64,000 nucleotides of DNA from a virus: IMG/VR virus record IMGVR_UViG_3300035185_000025, positions 17,567-81,566 of that record, one strand, 5' to 3'. Below the pieces are notes generated by a model. That model had not been told where the DNA came from. It saw only the letters and a program-made list of their open reading frames with translations, and did not search any database. The translations under genes and the position numbers were made by a program. Shown here one piece after another: positions 47,964 to 57,122 of this stretch (positions are counted from its first letter, which is position 1; every line of letters starts with the position of its first letter).

Positions 47964-49874
47964 GTGCCCTCGCCCAAACAACCGCCCTCGCGCGACGACT
48001 TCGTGCGGACGATCGAGGTCACGACTGACGCGTTCTACTTCGATCGGATCTTCGACAACGAGACCGCGCCGGTCAACGAGACCGCCCAGATCTACCGCGG
48101 CAACGCGCGGCACCTCGCCGAGCTGGCGAATGTCATGAGCCGCGGCGCGACCCGGCAGTTTTTCCACGTGCCGCCGGGCTTCGAGCCGGCCGGGCCTGCG
48201 GTGCGCGCCACGATGGTGATGACGCTCGAGCGCACGCAGGACCTCGACGAGCACCTGATCCTCGTCTCCGGAAGGATCACCGCCGAAGGCCCGCGCGGTC
48301 GCGTCTATCGGAGCATGGCCGACGAGGAGTGGTTCGGCGACGACCCGGACGAAGCACCTCGCGCCGTCGAACTCACCTGCGAGCTGATCGGCGAGGCCGG
48401 CAACCTCGACTACCTCGCGGACGCCGACGGCAACCTAACGATCCCCGGCGTAGATCCAACCGAGCCCGACACCGCGATCGTTGATCTCCAGGATCTCAGC
48501 CAGATGCGATCCGGGATCCGAGGCGTGCTCACCGTCGCCGCAGGCGAGGTCTCCACGCTCACCGACGACGGCGCTGCTCCGACCTTCTCGCCGTCCGACG
48601 TCGGTCTCTACCTGCGGATCAACTTCGCCGGAAACGCCAACAACATCGGACGCGTTCTGAGGATCATCGACTACGAGCAGTCGACCGTCGCGGATCCGAT
48701 GTCCACGAACATGTTCCCGCGCACCGTCACGCTCGAGGACGGCGCGGTCCCGCAGCTGATCGGCGCGGCGCAACTCGACGATGGTGGCCTGTTCACCGTG
48801 CTCACGACCGAGGCCAGGAGCGAGACGGCGGACGACGTGCCGCTGCTCCCGGCCGTCCCGGCCGTTGGCGACGCCTTCTACTTCGGCGCCTCCGAGCGCT
48901 TCGACTTCCTCGACGTCGTCGTCACGACCGCGCTCGCGGGCACGCTCGAGCTCACGTGGGAGTACTGGGACGGCGCGACCTGGCAGACGATGCCGGATCT
49001 GATCGACGACACGAACAGCTTCCAGAAGGTCGGGCGACGGAGCGTCTCGTGGTCAACCCCGGGTGCGTGGGCGTCCGTCGTGGTCAACGGGCTCGACTTC
49101 TTCTGGCTGCGGTCGCGCGTGTCGAGCTTCACCTCGCAGGCCCAGCAGCCGCTTGCCGGCCGGTGCATCGTCGGGATCGCAGATCCGCTGCTCCCGGATC
49201 CGCTGGACCCGCAGGGCAACGGGCAGGTGTCGTGGACGATCCTCGACGCGACGGATCTCGGCCTGTCGATCACGGAGATGACGGCGCCGGCCGGCGGTCG
49301 AGACGATGATCTCGGGCTCAAGATCGCGGAGCGAGGCGTGGTCCGCCGCGTCGGCGAGAGCGACGAAGCCTTGCGGATCCGCGCGAGCCGGTTCGCCAAC
49401 GTGGTCAGCCCGACGCTGCTCGAGCGCGAGGTCAACCAGATCCTCCAGCCGTTCGGCTTGGCCGGGCAGATCGTGGATCCAGGCGACGGCTTCCTCGGGT
49501 TGTTCTGGGACACGCCGATCAGCTTCGCGCCCGACCTCGTCGGAGCGTGGGATCTCTACGGGCCCGGCGATCTGTTCCCCACGGATCTGACGATGCTCCC
49601 GCTGAGCGACCTCGAAGCGAAGTGGAACTTCTTCGTGTGCGTGCCTCCGCCGACGCTCGGCGAGTTCGGCACCGCGTGGGACGAAGGGCCGCCGTCTGTC
49701 TACGTGGACACCTACGCCGAGTTCCTCGGGCAGGCGTGGGACTACGCGTTCCTCGACGGCTACCCGTGGCTGAGCGCCGCGCTCTACAAGAGCGTGTACG
49801 AGCGCGTGAAGGCGGCCAAGGGCGGCGGGATCCGCTTCACGCTGATCCAGTGCGACGTGCCGACCTGCCCTTAG
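47964..49874 (+). CDS. Baseplate J-like / large virion protein
   Basis: 636 aa, GTG start. Beta-rich with ETAQIYRGNARHLAELANVM early; residues ~440-500 (GGRDDDLGLKIAERGVVRRVGESDEALRIRASRF) look like the baseplate J 'GES(D)EALR' region, and the C-terminus is compact and Trp-rich. Probably a baseplate wedge or fibre-base protein, isolated from the other tail genes by 38 kb. Its stop shares TTAG with the convergent gene. Confidence 0.55.
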   Translation: MPSPKQPPSRDDFVRTIEVTTDAFYFDRIFDNETAPVNETAQIYRGNARHLAELANVMSRGATRQFFHVPPGFEPAGPAVRATMVMTLERTQDLDEHLILVSGRITAEGPRGRVYRSMADEEWFGDDPDEAPRAVELTCELIGEAGNLDYLADADGNLTIPGVDPTEPDTAIVDLQDLSQMRSGIRGVLTVAAGEVSTLTDDGAAPTFSPSDVGLYLRINFAGNANNIGRVLRIIDYEQSTVADPMSTNMFPRTVTLEDGAVPQLIGAAQLDDGGLFTVLTTEARSETADDVPLLPAVPAVGDAFYFGASERFDFLDVVVTTALAGTLELTWEYWDGATWQTMPDLIDDTNSFQKVGRRSVSWSTPGAWASVVVNGLDFFWLRSRVSSFTSQAQQPLAGRCIVGIADPLLPDPLDPQGNGQVSWTILDATDLGLSITEMTAPAGGRDDDLGLKIAERGVVRRVGESDEALRIRASRFANVVSPTLLEREVNQILQPFGLAGQIVDPGDGFLGLFWDTPISFAPDLVGAWDLYGPGDLFPTDLTMLPLSDLEAKWNFFVCVPPPTLGEFGTAWDEGPPSVYVDTYAEFLGQAWDYAFLDGYPWLSAALYKSVYERVKAAKGGGIRFTLIQCDVPTCP

Positions 49875-50305
49875 CCCGACGATGGGCGCGTGAGCGTTTC
49901 CAGCACAATCAACACCGTATGAAGCGCTGACCTGAGATCCTGAACGTCGTCTATGAGATGGTAGCTGTGTTCCATATCTTGCGATGACGCAAATATGACC
50001 TGTTTGTCGATCGTTTCGCCGTACATTAATTGGACAGCGAGCCGAGCCCTGGCCGCTTCGAACTCTGCCTCGACAAGTTGACGCCTGGAGATAATCTTGG
50101 CTGTGCGAGCGACTTCATTTTTTACGGCGTCGACGATTCCTTCATGAAGATGCTGATGCTTGTTCGATTCAGGATGGCAGTTGATGAGTTCAAACCTCAA
50201 TCCGGACCCGCACCGAAAGCTCCACGCTAGGTCGGATCCTTCCTGTTTGACGACTATCGTGTCACCTAAAATGTCGGTGTGCGCGTGAAACGTTGGCTGT
50301 TGCAT
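49871..50305 (-). CDS. Hypothetical protein, 144 aa, A/T-richer
   Basis: ATG 50305 preferred over an in-frame TTG. N-terminal beta region, then helix (KNEVARTAKIISRRQLVEAE). Composition is lower in G+C than flanking genes, suggesting recent acquisition. Unrecognised. Confidence 0.55.
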   Translation of the reverse strand: MQQPTFHAHTDILGDTIVVKQEGSDLAWSFRCGSGLRFELINCHPESNKHQHLHEGIVDAVKNEVARTAKIISRRQLVEAEFEAARARLAVQLMYGETIDKQVIFASSQDMEHSYHLIDDVQDLRSALHTVLIVLETLTRPSSG

Positions 50306-50342
50306 ACAGTGGATACTCAAATTGTCATTGGTCGCTTCCGAG

Positions 50343-51170
50343 TCAGAACAGAGCGAGCGTCCCGGTCTTGTCCGGACGTGTAGGCGCGCCGAGGTACTCC
50401 AGCGCTTCGAGATATGCGACCTCGTCGACCTCGGCTCCTACAGCGTTGCAGCCTTCGAGATCTGCAGCGCGCATCGTCGTGCCCAGACCGGCAAATGGAT
50501 CCGCGACCACCGGCCGCTCCGGCCAGTCAGGCAAGCGCTTCGATCCGTCGTCGCGCAGCTTCGGGATCGCGTAGTCGCGGACGATCTCCCGCATCACTCC
50601 AAGCGGCTTCCCGCCCATCCTCGGCGATCGAGGATCTCCATGCTTGCGCATGTAGTGCCCCGGGAGCGTCCCCCAGCGCTGCAGCTCGCTCGAGCGCGGA
50701 CGAGCGACCACGAGCCAAGCGTTGTCGATCCACTCCTCCGGCGCCGCGACCACCAACTGGTAGCTGTAGCAGCTCGGCCCGTCGCCACACAGGCGCGCCC
50801 TCGATCCAACGTCGATGATCGGGATCGGCGGGAAGGCCAAGCGCCCGACTCGGGTCAGTTCAACTGCCCAGATCGGCGCGAGGTTGTGGTCGGTGATCGA
50901 TGCGATCCAGCCACGCGTCCGCGGGTGCCAATGCTCCACGAACTCGCGGATGTCGGCCGGTGTCAGGAACCCGTAGTCGATCTCTGGCGAGTAGTTCGGC
51001 CGGTGCCTGTAGCGAGGGTCCTGCGGCTTCGCTCCCGTGCTCCTCAACTCCCGGCCGTCATTGCCATAGCGAGAGTGCGTGTCCTCCCCGAACGGTGCGT
51101 CGAAGATGCAGGCGTCGCACTCGATGTCGGAGGCCACGTCCTGCCACCTGCCGTGGCGGAGATCCGGCAT
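50343..51170 (-). CDS. Amino-DNA methyltransferase-like protein
   Basis: 275 aa. CIFDAPFGED near residue 24 is a D-A-P-F form of the DPPY motif; DPFAGLGTTMRAADLEG near the C-terminus is SAM motif I, giving beta-class order. Tryptophan-rich middle. May modify phage or host DNA; the altered catalytic motif leaves activity open. Its ATG overlaps the sigma stop as TGATG. Confidence 0.65.
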   Translation of the reverse strand: MPDLRHGRWQDVASDIECDACIFDAPFGEDTHSRYGNDGRELRSTGAKPQDPRYRHRPNYSPEIDYGFLTPADIREFVEHWHPRTRGWIASITDHNLAPIWAVELTRVGRLAFPPIPIIDVGSRARLCGDGPSCYSYQLVVAAPEEWIDNAWLVVARPRSSELQRWGTLPGHYMRKHGDPRSPRMGGKPLGVMREIVRDYAIPKLRDDGSKRLPDWPERPVVADPFAGLGTTMRAADLEGCNAVGAEVDEVAYLEALEYLGAPTRPDKTGTLALF

Positions 51171-51682
51171 CACGCCGCCACGAGCTCGCGGATGCGGATG
51201 CGCGAGCGCGAGGTCCTACCGTCGATCGTGTTCGCCGTCGTCCTCTGCACGGAAGCGATCTCCTGGTGTGTCTGCCCGCTGATCACCCGCCGTGTCGCGT
51301 CGGCCCAAAGCGGAGGCAGCTTGCGGATCGCCGCGTAGAGCTTCGCGCGCTGCTCCGCGAGTTCGCGCCGCTCGTCGATGTCGGCCTCGATCTCGACGAC
51401 GACCGCGCCCTGCCGATCCATGTCGACGGGGTCGACGGAGATCAGCCGGCGGTGGTGCGAGGACGCGCTCGAGCATGCTTGCCGGCGCATGATCGTGGTC
51501 AGCCACGCGTCGAGGTTCGCGCCTTCCTGGAACGTGTGCGCGTAGGTCAGCGCCCGCACGCAGGTGTCTTGGATCAGGTCCTCGGCGTCGGCGGCGGAGC
51601 GTGTGAAGTGGCGCGCGAGACCTCGCAGGTTTTCGAGGCTGGCGTAGACGTCGGTGGCGAAGGTGTTGGCTGGCTCGGACAT
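51170..51682 (-). CDS. ECF-type RNA polymerase sigma factor
   Basis: 170 aa. Region 2 (residues ~15-68: LRGLARHFTRSAADAEDLIQ, then DAWLTTIMRRQ) binds the -10 and core polymerase; region 4 (~105-168: AAIRKLPPLWADATRRVI..TIDGRTSRSRIRIREL) is an HTH for the -35. No region 3, so it is ECF-like. It has its own class II start (TAGGAT, 7 nt) and is coupled to a methyltransferase. Best candidate to read the 25 class I promoters (inference). No anti-sigma gene is recognised nearby. Confidence 0.8.
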   Translation of the reverse strand: MSEPANTFATDVYASLENLRGLARHFTRSAADAEDLIQDTCVRALTYAHTFQEGANLDAWLTTIMRRQACSSASSHHRRLISVDPVDMDRQGAVVVEIEADIDERRELAEQRAKLYAAIRKLPPLWADATRRVISGQTHQEIASVQRTTANTIDGRTSRSRIRIRELVAA

Positions 51683-51695
51683 GGCTGGGATCCTA
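51683..51695 (-). promoter_or_regulatory. Class II promoter of the sigma gene
   Basis: TAGGAT, 7 nt, ATG 51682. No class I -35 box is present upstream. Confidence 0.5.
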
Positions 51696-51752
51696 CTCTT
51701 GAATGGGCGCGAGATCTCGCGCAACTGTGGGGTTTCGTGATGTTTCTTGGAA

Positions 51753-53873
51753 CTACTTCGTGAGCATGGCTACGCGCTGCTGGACGCGGTCCACGATGTC
51801 CGCGATCTTGCCGACGCGGTTGACCCGGCGGGCCTTGCCGACGCCGCGGCCGTCGCGGACCAGCGCGACCTTGATCGAGTCCTGCCCGACGCCGCGGACC
51901 TGGTCGCCGACGATCGTCGAGTAGACCTTGCAGATGACGCCGGCGCTGTCGCGGGCGTAGACGACCTCTCCGTGTGGCGAGGCGACCGGGCGGAAGCCAA
52001 GGCCACGGAGCCCCGCGTCGAGTCGGCGCGCGAGCGCTACGCGGGCAGCGCGGTCGATCGGGTCGTAGGTATCGGGCGCGTCGTCGGCGACCGGAGGCAG
52101 CGGCGCGGGCCCTGTCGGATCGTCGGAGATCGTGAAGCGTCCGCCGACAGGACCAGCGGAGAGTGCCTGGCTGCAATCTCGGTCGCACCAATGACAGTGC
52201 CCGTCGCTCTCCGGGTAGCAGCGGCCGTCCTCGCTGTACGGGCACGTGCCGCCGTCACCGTCGCCGTCGCCGTCACCGTCACCGTCACTCGTGGACGGCA
52301 CGCCGTCGAGGAACACCAGTTCCTCCTGCGCGCGGGTGTAGGCCACGTATTCGAGGTTCTGCTCCTGCTCGATCATCCACGGCCGCGAGTTCGGCCATGC
52401 GGCACCGAGCCGCTCGGGCTTGGCGATGAAGACCCGCGGCGCCTCCAGGCCCTTGGCGCGGTGCACCGAGCTGAGCACGACCTCCGGATCCCCGTCGGCG
52501 AACAGCCTGTCGATCGCGTCCTTGAGCGCCGCGGCAGACTTCGCGCCGGAACTGCTCAGGATCACGCGGATGCACTCGGCCTGGTCCTCGATCGCTTCGA
52601 TCCGGGCCGCGAGCGCGTCCTCACTGCGCTTGCCGAAGCGCTTGCGCGTCTGGTCCTTCTCGCGGTCCTCCCACGCTTCGAGCGCGAGCCCGAAGCCGTC
52701 GAAGCTGCAGCGCTTCGCGCAGTCGTCGATCACCCGTGCGAGGCCCTTGCCGATGTCGCGCCCGCGGACCGCAGCACTCACGCCCGCGCCGATCAGCTTG
52801 AACGCGAGCGAGAGCAGCGGAGCGTTGAGCCGGCAGAGCACCATGTCGCCGCGCTTCGCGTCGTCGAGGAACGCATCCGTCGTCGAGCTGCGCACGGTGC
52901 CAGCAGCCGCGCCGGCGCGGGCTTCGATCTGCGGGACGATCTCGCGGGCCAGGTCGAGCACCGAAGTCGGGCAGCGGTAGCAGACCGAGAGCGGCAGGAC
53001 GGCGCACTCGAACTCGCTGATGATCGCGCCGAAGCTCGCCGCGTCAGCCCCCGCGAAACCGTAGATCGCCTGCTTAGGATCTCCGACGAACAGCGCCCGG
53101 CCGTCGCGTCGCATCGAGCGGTGGATCAGCTCGCGGTGCGCGGCCGAGATGTCCTGGCACTCGTCGACGAAGATCCAGGCGAAGGTCTGCGGCTGCAGTC
53201 CGAGCACGCACGGAAGCCAGACCATGTCCGTGAAGTCGACCAGCCGCGGGTTGTCGGCGCCCCACCGCATGGCAAGCCTCACAACGTCGACCACAAGCTG
53301 CGTGACCTCGGACTCGAAGTCGACGTTGTGGTGCAGGGCGATGCCGGAGACCGCGTCTGCGAACGCGTCGGCGAACTCGTCGGCGAACTCTGGCGCGATC
53401 AGGCTGAGCCGCGCGAGGTCGATCAGCTTGAGCGTCGCGCTACGGGGGAAGCCGTCGTCGAGCACCGACTTGATCTCCTCGGGCGTGAGCGCGTCTCCGC
53501 GGAGAGTCTGCGCCGCGTCGATCTCCGCGATGCAGTCGTCGACGAAGTCGCGGTACTTGTTCGCGTCTACCTTCACGCGTCCGAAGGCGCGCCGGATAGC
53601 GCCGAAGCCGTGCGAGTGGACGGTGGATGCCGACATGCCGGTGCCCGCAAGACGCTCGCCGAGCATGGTGGCGATCACCTTGTTGAAGGCCAGGAACAGG
53701 CCGCCGCTGACGAGCTTCGCGGCGCTGACGATCGTCAGCGTCTTGCCAGATCCGGCGACGGCCCTGACGACTCCGTTGCCCTCGCCGTTCTCGACGAAGT
53801 CGAAGATCGCGGCCTGGTAGGAGCTTGGTGCGTAGGTGAGCGCGAGGCGCGTCTGCCAGTCGTGGGTGGTCAT
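51753..53873 (-). CDS. UvrD/PcrA-like SF1 helicase
   Basis: 706 aa. AVAGSGKT (motif I, residues 38-45), IFVDECQD (II), GDPKQAIYGFAGAD (III), VHRAKGLEAPRVF (V) and EYVAYTRAQEELVFL (VI). After motif VI come six Gly-Asp units and a Cys cluster (CPYSEDGRCY...CHWCDRDC) before a C-terminal domain. DNA unwinding in replication or repair. Start ATG 53873 chosen for homology; no clear RBS. Confidence 0.85.
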   Translation of the reverse strand: MTTHDWQTRLALTYAPSSYQAAIFDFVENGEGNGVVRAVAGSGKTLTIVSAAKLVSGGLFLAFNKVIATMLGERLAGTGMSASTVHSHGFGAIRRAFGRVKVDANKYRDFVDDCIAEIDAAQTLRGDALTPEEIKSVLDDGFPRSATLKLIDLARLSLIAPEFADEFADAFADAVSGIALHHNVDFESEVTQLVVDVVRLAMRWGADNPRLVDFTDMVWLPCVLGLQPQTFAWIFVDECQDISAAHRELIHRSMRRDGRALFVGDPKQAIYGFAGADAASFGAIISEFECAVLPLSVCYRCPTSVLDLAREIVPQIEARAGAAAGTVRSSTTDAFLDDAKRGDMVLCRLNAPLLSLAFKLIGAGVSAAVRGRDIGKGLARVIDDCAKRCSFDGFGLALEAWEDREKDQTRKRFGKRSEDALAARIEAIEDQAECIRVILSSSGAKSAAALKDAIDRLFADGDPEVVLSSVHRAKGLEAPRVFIAKPERLGAAWPNSRPWMIEQEQNLEYVAYTRAQEELVFLDGVPSTSDGDGDGDGDGDGGTCPYSEDGRCYPESDGHCHWCDRDCSQALSAGPVGGRFTISDDPTGPAPLPPVADDAPDTYDPIDRAARVALARRLDAGLRGLGFRPVASPHGEVVYARDSAGVICKVYSTIVGDQVRGVGQDSIKVALVRDGRGVGKARRVNRVGKIADIVDRVQQRVAMLTK

Positions 53874-53954
53874 CGCGGGCAGCAACCGGGCGCTCGCGGC
53901 CTTATTCCGCCGATCTGCATCTTTTTTCAGCGGACCTCGCGCGAGGCCCGTCCC

Positions 53955-53982
53955 GGGAAGCGGAGCCCTGTCCTGGCGGTAG
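53955..53982 (+). promoter_or_regulatory. Class I promoter
   Basis: GGGAAGC, 16 nt, GGTAG, 7 nt, ATG 53990; divergent from the helicase. Confidence 0.75.
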
Positions 53983-53989
53983 GTGCGGC

Positions 53990-54550
53990 ATGAGCGACTC
54001 GAACAACCGCGCCGACGGGCGCGAGCCCCTGCTCCTGACCCCGCGACAGAAGCGCGCACTCCTCGACGTGCTCGAGCAGCAGATCGCGATCGACGAGTCG
54101 CGCATGTTCGCGGCCGGCCCGACCACCGAGGAGCGCGACGAGACCATGCACGGCGTCCGCCACCCGATCCAGGACGGCGACGCGGTCCTCTATCCGATCG
54201 CCTGCCGCCGCAACGTGCTCGCGCAGCGGCGTGGCGAGGAACTCGGTTGGTGCCGGTGGGTGGCCGACGACAGCGGGATCGCTGGCTCTGTCAGCTGCAC
54301 GACCTGCGGCAAGACCGAGGCCCCTGGCATGGCGCGGCAGCCGGAGCTTCGCGCGATGGTCGACGGCACGTGGTCGCCGCGGTCGCGACGAGCCACCGCC
54401 GAGAACGTCGGGCAGCTCGGGCAGCTCGTGTACGGTCCGCCGAAGCACGACCAGGCGGCGATCAAGAAGGGGATGTTCCCGACGCACTCCGACGGAAGCG
54501 TGCTTCGGCCGGATGGCTCGATCCTGCGCAAAGGCGAGGCCACGAAGTGA
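53990..54550 (+). CDS. Hypothetical protein, 186 aa
   Basis: MSDSNNRADGREPLLLTPRQ; basic helical N-terminus, Cys pair SCTTCGKTE near residue 104. Followed by GTGA overlap. Unrecognised. Confidence 0.6.
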   Translation: MSDSNNRADGREPLLLTPRQKRALLDVLEQQIAIDESRMFAAGPTTEERDETMHGVRHPIQDGDAVLYPIACRRNVLAQRRGEELGWCRWVADDSGIAGSVSCTTCGKTEAPGMARQPELRAMVDGTWSPRSRRATAENVGQLGQLVYGPPKHDQAAIKKGMFPTHSDGSVLRPDGSILRKGEATK

Positions 54551-55119
54551 GCCGTTCGCCGCTGGATGCGAAGACCGAATCCGTGAGCACCGCGCCAGCG
54601 ATCTTGCGCGACGCGGTCGCTGTCCGATTCGGAGATCGCTACTCCATCGACTTCTGCGATATCCCAGCGTGGATCTATGAATACAGCGTCACGCTGACGA
54701 GCGATCACGGTGAGCGCACCTGCGCCGTGATCGCTCGGAGCAAGGCCGAGGATCCGGAAGCCATTGCGCGTCTCACCGAATACCTCGGGCAGAAACTCTC
54801 CGCCAATGAATCGGCGCAGGCACGGATACCGAGAGCAGGAGGGGTGTCCGTCCGCGAGCATGACCGCCGGGGTGATCCCGAGGATGACTCGGCGAGACTT
54901 GGAGGACCCGACATGAGCACCCTGGAGACCCTCGCACCAGGGGAACTGATCGAGGCCATCAAGCAGGCTGGCGCGCATGTGTACCGCCAGCAGCACGACG
55001 GCTCGCACGAGCAGGACCGGTGGGACGCGATGGTCTGGCGCGAGCGCTACGCGAAGCACGGCCGGTGCAAGTGTGCGAAGTGCGAGTCGGCGTGGAAGCG
55101 CGGGGACCCAAGCGCGTGA
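54547..55119 (+). CDS. Hypothetical protein, 190 aa
   Basis: GTG 54547. N-terminal alpha/beta domain, C-terminal CKCAKCESAWKRG zinc-like end. Unrecognised; the C-terminal part (MSTLETLAPGELIEAIKQAG) could be a separate fused domain. Confidence 0.55.
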   Translation: MSRSPLDAKTESVSTAPAILRDAVAVRFGDRYSIDFCDIPAWIYEYSVTLTSDHGERTCAVIARSKAEDPEAIARLTEYLGQKLSANESAQARIPRAGGVSVREHDRRGDPEDDSARLGGPDMSTLETLAPGELIEAIKQAGAHVYRQQHDGSHEQDRWDAMVWRERYAKHGRCKCAKCESAWKRGDPSA

Positions 55120-55223
55120 CCACCCTGGGAACCCTCGAAGCGTGGGCCCGGAGCGAGGGTCGCATCGCGACCGAGCAGACGCAGAAACGCCCGGATCCGC
55201 AACCGCGAACCCGGGCGTCGTAG
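55116..55223 (+). CDS. Small protein, 35 aa
   Basis: GTG overlaps the upstream stop (GTGA); VTTLGTLEAWARSEGRIATE ending RTRAS. Below usual size; supported only by coupling. A TAGGC...GCCTA inverted repeat (55221-55239) follows between convergent genes and may be a weak terminator. Confidence 0.4.
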   Translation: MTTLGTLEAWARSEGRIATEQTQKRPDPQPRTRAS

Positions 55224-55236
55224 GCTCGACGTCGGC

Positions 55237-55653
55237 CTAGCTGGCGATCGCCTCGAGCGACTCGAGCCACCCGGTGGGCAGCACGTCCTTGTCGATCTGG
55301 TAGCCGGTGTTCGCCCCGTCGCCGAAGACGAGCGTGGGCACGCCGACGGGCTCGACGGTCGAGTAGGTGACGAGCACCTCGCCGGCACCAGCGGCCCCGG
55401 CGTAGACGATCGTCAGGTTGACCGCTCCGGCCTCGTCGACGACCGCGTGCACGCGGCCAGGCAGATCCTCGACGTGCGTGGCCGAGGAGGCCAGACCGGT
55501 GCGGAGCGCGAGCCCCGGGGACATGCCCTTGAGCACGGAGCCGAGGCCGTAGACGGTGCCATCGGCGGCTTCGAAGCGGAGGCCGGCGACGGCGACGGCG
55601 AACTGCGCCGAGGCGCTGCCGTCGTTGAGGTGTTCTTCACGTGTGCGACTCAT
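55237..55653 (-). CDS. Putative capsid decoration / head protein, 138 aa
   Basis: Beta-rich, Gly/Ala/Val-rich (AQFAVAVAGLRFEAADGTVYGL, VNLTIVYAGAAGAGEVLVTY), no membrane segment. Immediately downstream of the capsid gene with AGGA RBS, the usual decoration-protein slot. Confidence 0.55.
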   Translation of the reverse strand: MSRTREEHLNDGSASAQFAVAVAGLRFEAADGTVYGLGSVLKGMSPGLALRTGLASSATHVEDLPGRVHAVVDEAGAVNLTIVYAGAAGAGEVLVTYSTVEPVGVPTLVFGDGANTGYQIDKDVLPTGWLESLEAIAS

Positions 55654-55683
55654 GATCTTGGTCCTTTCTTGGCCTGGCGTGGC

Positions 55684-57069
55684 CTACACGAAGGCGGTCT
55701 CGATGACCCGCGCGCGCTTGTACCGGGCCGCCGTGCGACCGCTGAGGAGGTTGGTGGGGCAGACCCAGTCGGCGGTGATCGACCACGCGAGCTCGACGAG
55801 CTCGTTGTAGACGTCCGACGGCGCCTTGGTGATGAACCGGATCCCGTCGACGGGGATCTCGACGCGACCGTTCTCAAGCATCATTCCGCCGATCCGACCG
55901 GCGACGCCGGCCTCGCTCATGAACGCGGTCTCGTTCGCGTACTTCTCGATCAGCGCGTCTCCTCCGATGACGATCGTCTTCATGATCGGGACGCCGGAGG
56001 CGTTGACCAACTCGCTGCCGACCTCGCCGGAGCCCATCGCCAGGGCGGCGCCGGTCGGGCGGGACTGGACGAAGTGGCTGACGGTTCCCTCGGTCGGGGT
56101 CTCGTTGTTCGAGAAAAACGTCGAGCCGCGAGCGCGGCCGATCGAGTACGAGAGGTAGGGATCGTTGTCGAGTCCGAGCGATTCGATCTGCCGCTGCAAG
56201 CGGTTGTCCTCGAACGCCGAGTTCTCGCCGTCCGGGTCGAAGTGGATGTGGTAGTAGCCGTCGCCGCAGCCTCGGATCGAGTCCTTGCGCAGCGAGGTGA
56301 TCGCCTGGCCGATCAGGCCCATGTCGAGCACATCGCCGGCGTTGATCCCGTCCACGCTCGGGACGTTGTTGGGCCGGATGATGATCGACGCGTCTGCGGT
56401 GTCGAGCCGGTCGTTGGGCGCGAGGCCACCGATCGCGACGTCGAGGGTCAGCGTGCCGGGTCCGTCCGGCCAGGTCGCGTCATCGGGCACGGCAGCGATC
56501 ACGACGCTCGCCGTGGGGACGCCGTTGAACAGCAGCGAGATCGGGTTGACGTTGCTGACCGGGATCGGAGATCCGGTTGCGGGGTCGAACGCCTCGCGGA
56601 AGCCGTTGAGCGACGAGACCCGAACGGTCACGCCGGCCACGGTGTCGACCAGGCAGTGCCCCTGCGAGTAGCGCCGGTAGAGCTCGTTGCGCGGGAGCCG
56701 GTTGAGTGTGCGCGCGGCCTGGAGGCCGAGCGCGTGCATCTTCGCCAGGTACAACGACGTCGCAGTGACGTAGTTGTTCGGCATGTTGACTTGCGTCGGG
56801 TTTCCGTAGGGGCGCAGCGTCGCCCGATAGCGCTCGTAGTCCTGGGTCAGGTAGGGCTTGGTGACGCCCGGCGTGCGAGGAGTCGGATCCGGCGCCATCA
56901 GGCCAGGGACCAGGAAGTCCATGGTCTGGCCTGCGGCCGCCTCCCACAGTTCTCGGTGCGCGGCGGCCCGGAACAGCAGTCCCGGAAACAGCGCCTCACC
57001 GATCTCTCGCGCGACGGTATTGGTCTGGATCAGCTTGGTGACGTTGGCGTTTCCAATGACGATGTTCAT
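55684..57069 (-). CDS. Major capsid protein
   Basis: 461 aa. Begins MNIVIGNANVTKLIQTNTVA; contains RYSQGHCLVDTVAGVTVRVS, DVLDMGLIGQAITSLRKDS and a C-terminal P-domain-like helix and beta region (GDALIEKYANETAFMSEAGV). Position after scaffold and before decoration protein supports an HK97-fold capsid protein. AGGAG RBS 6-7 nt upstream; cotranscribed with scaffold. Confidence 0.75.
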   Translation of the reverse strand: MNIVIGNANVTKLIQTNTVAREIGEALFPGLLFRAAAHRELWEAAAGQTMDFLVPGLMAPDPTPRTPGVTKPYLTQDYERYRATLRPYGNPTQVNMPNNYVTATSLYLAKMHALGLQAARTLNRLPRNELYRRYSQGHCLVDTVAGVTVRVSSLNGFREAFDPATGSPIPVSNVNPISLLFNGVPTASVVIAAVPDDATWPDGPGTLTLDVAIGGLAPNDRLDTADASIIIRPNNVPSVDGINAGDVLDMGLIGQAITSLRKDSIRGCGDGYYHIHFDPDGENSAFEDNRLQRQIESLGLDNDPYLSYSIGRARGSTFFSNNETPTEGTVSHFVQSRPTGAALAMGSGEVGSELVNASGVPIMKTIVIGGDALIEKYANETAFMSEAGVAGRIGGMMLENGRVEIPVDGIRFITKAPSDVYNELVELAWSITADWVCPTNLLSGRTAARYKRARVIETAFV

Positions 57070-57122
57070 GATCTTCTCCTGGTGTTCCGTGGCTGGCGGT
57101 CGTCAGGAGAGTGGAATTCGGA

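Noticed and set aside
51747-53993. 748-aa plus-strand ORF over the UvrD-like helicase
   Set aside because: Antisense shadow; all helicase motifs are in the minus-strand frame.
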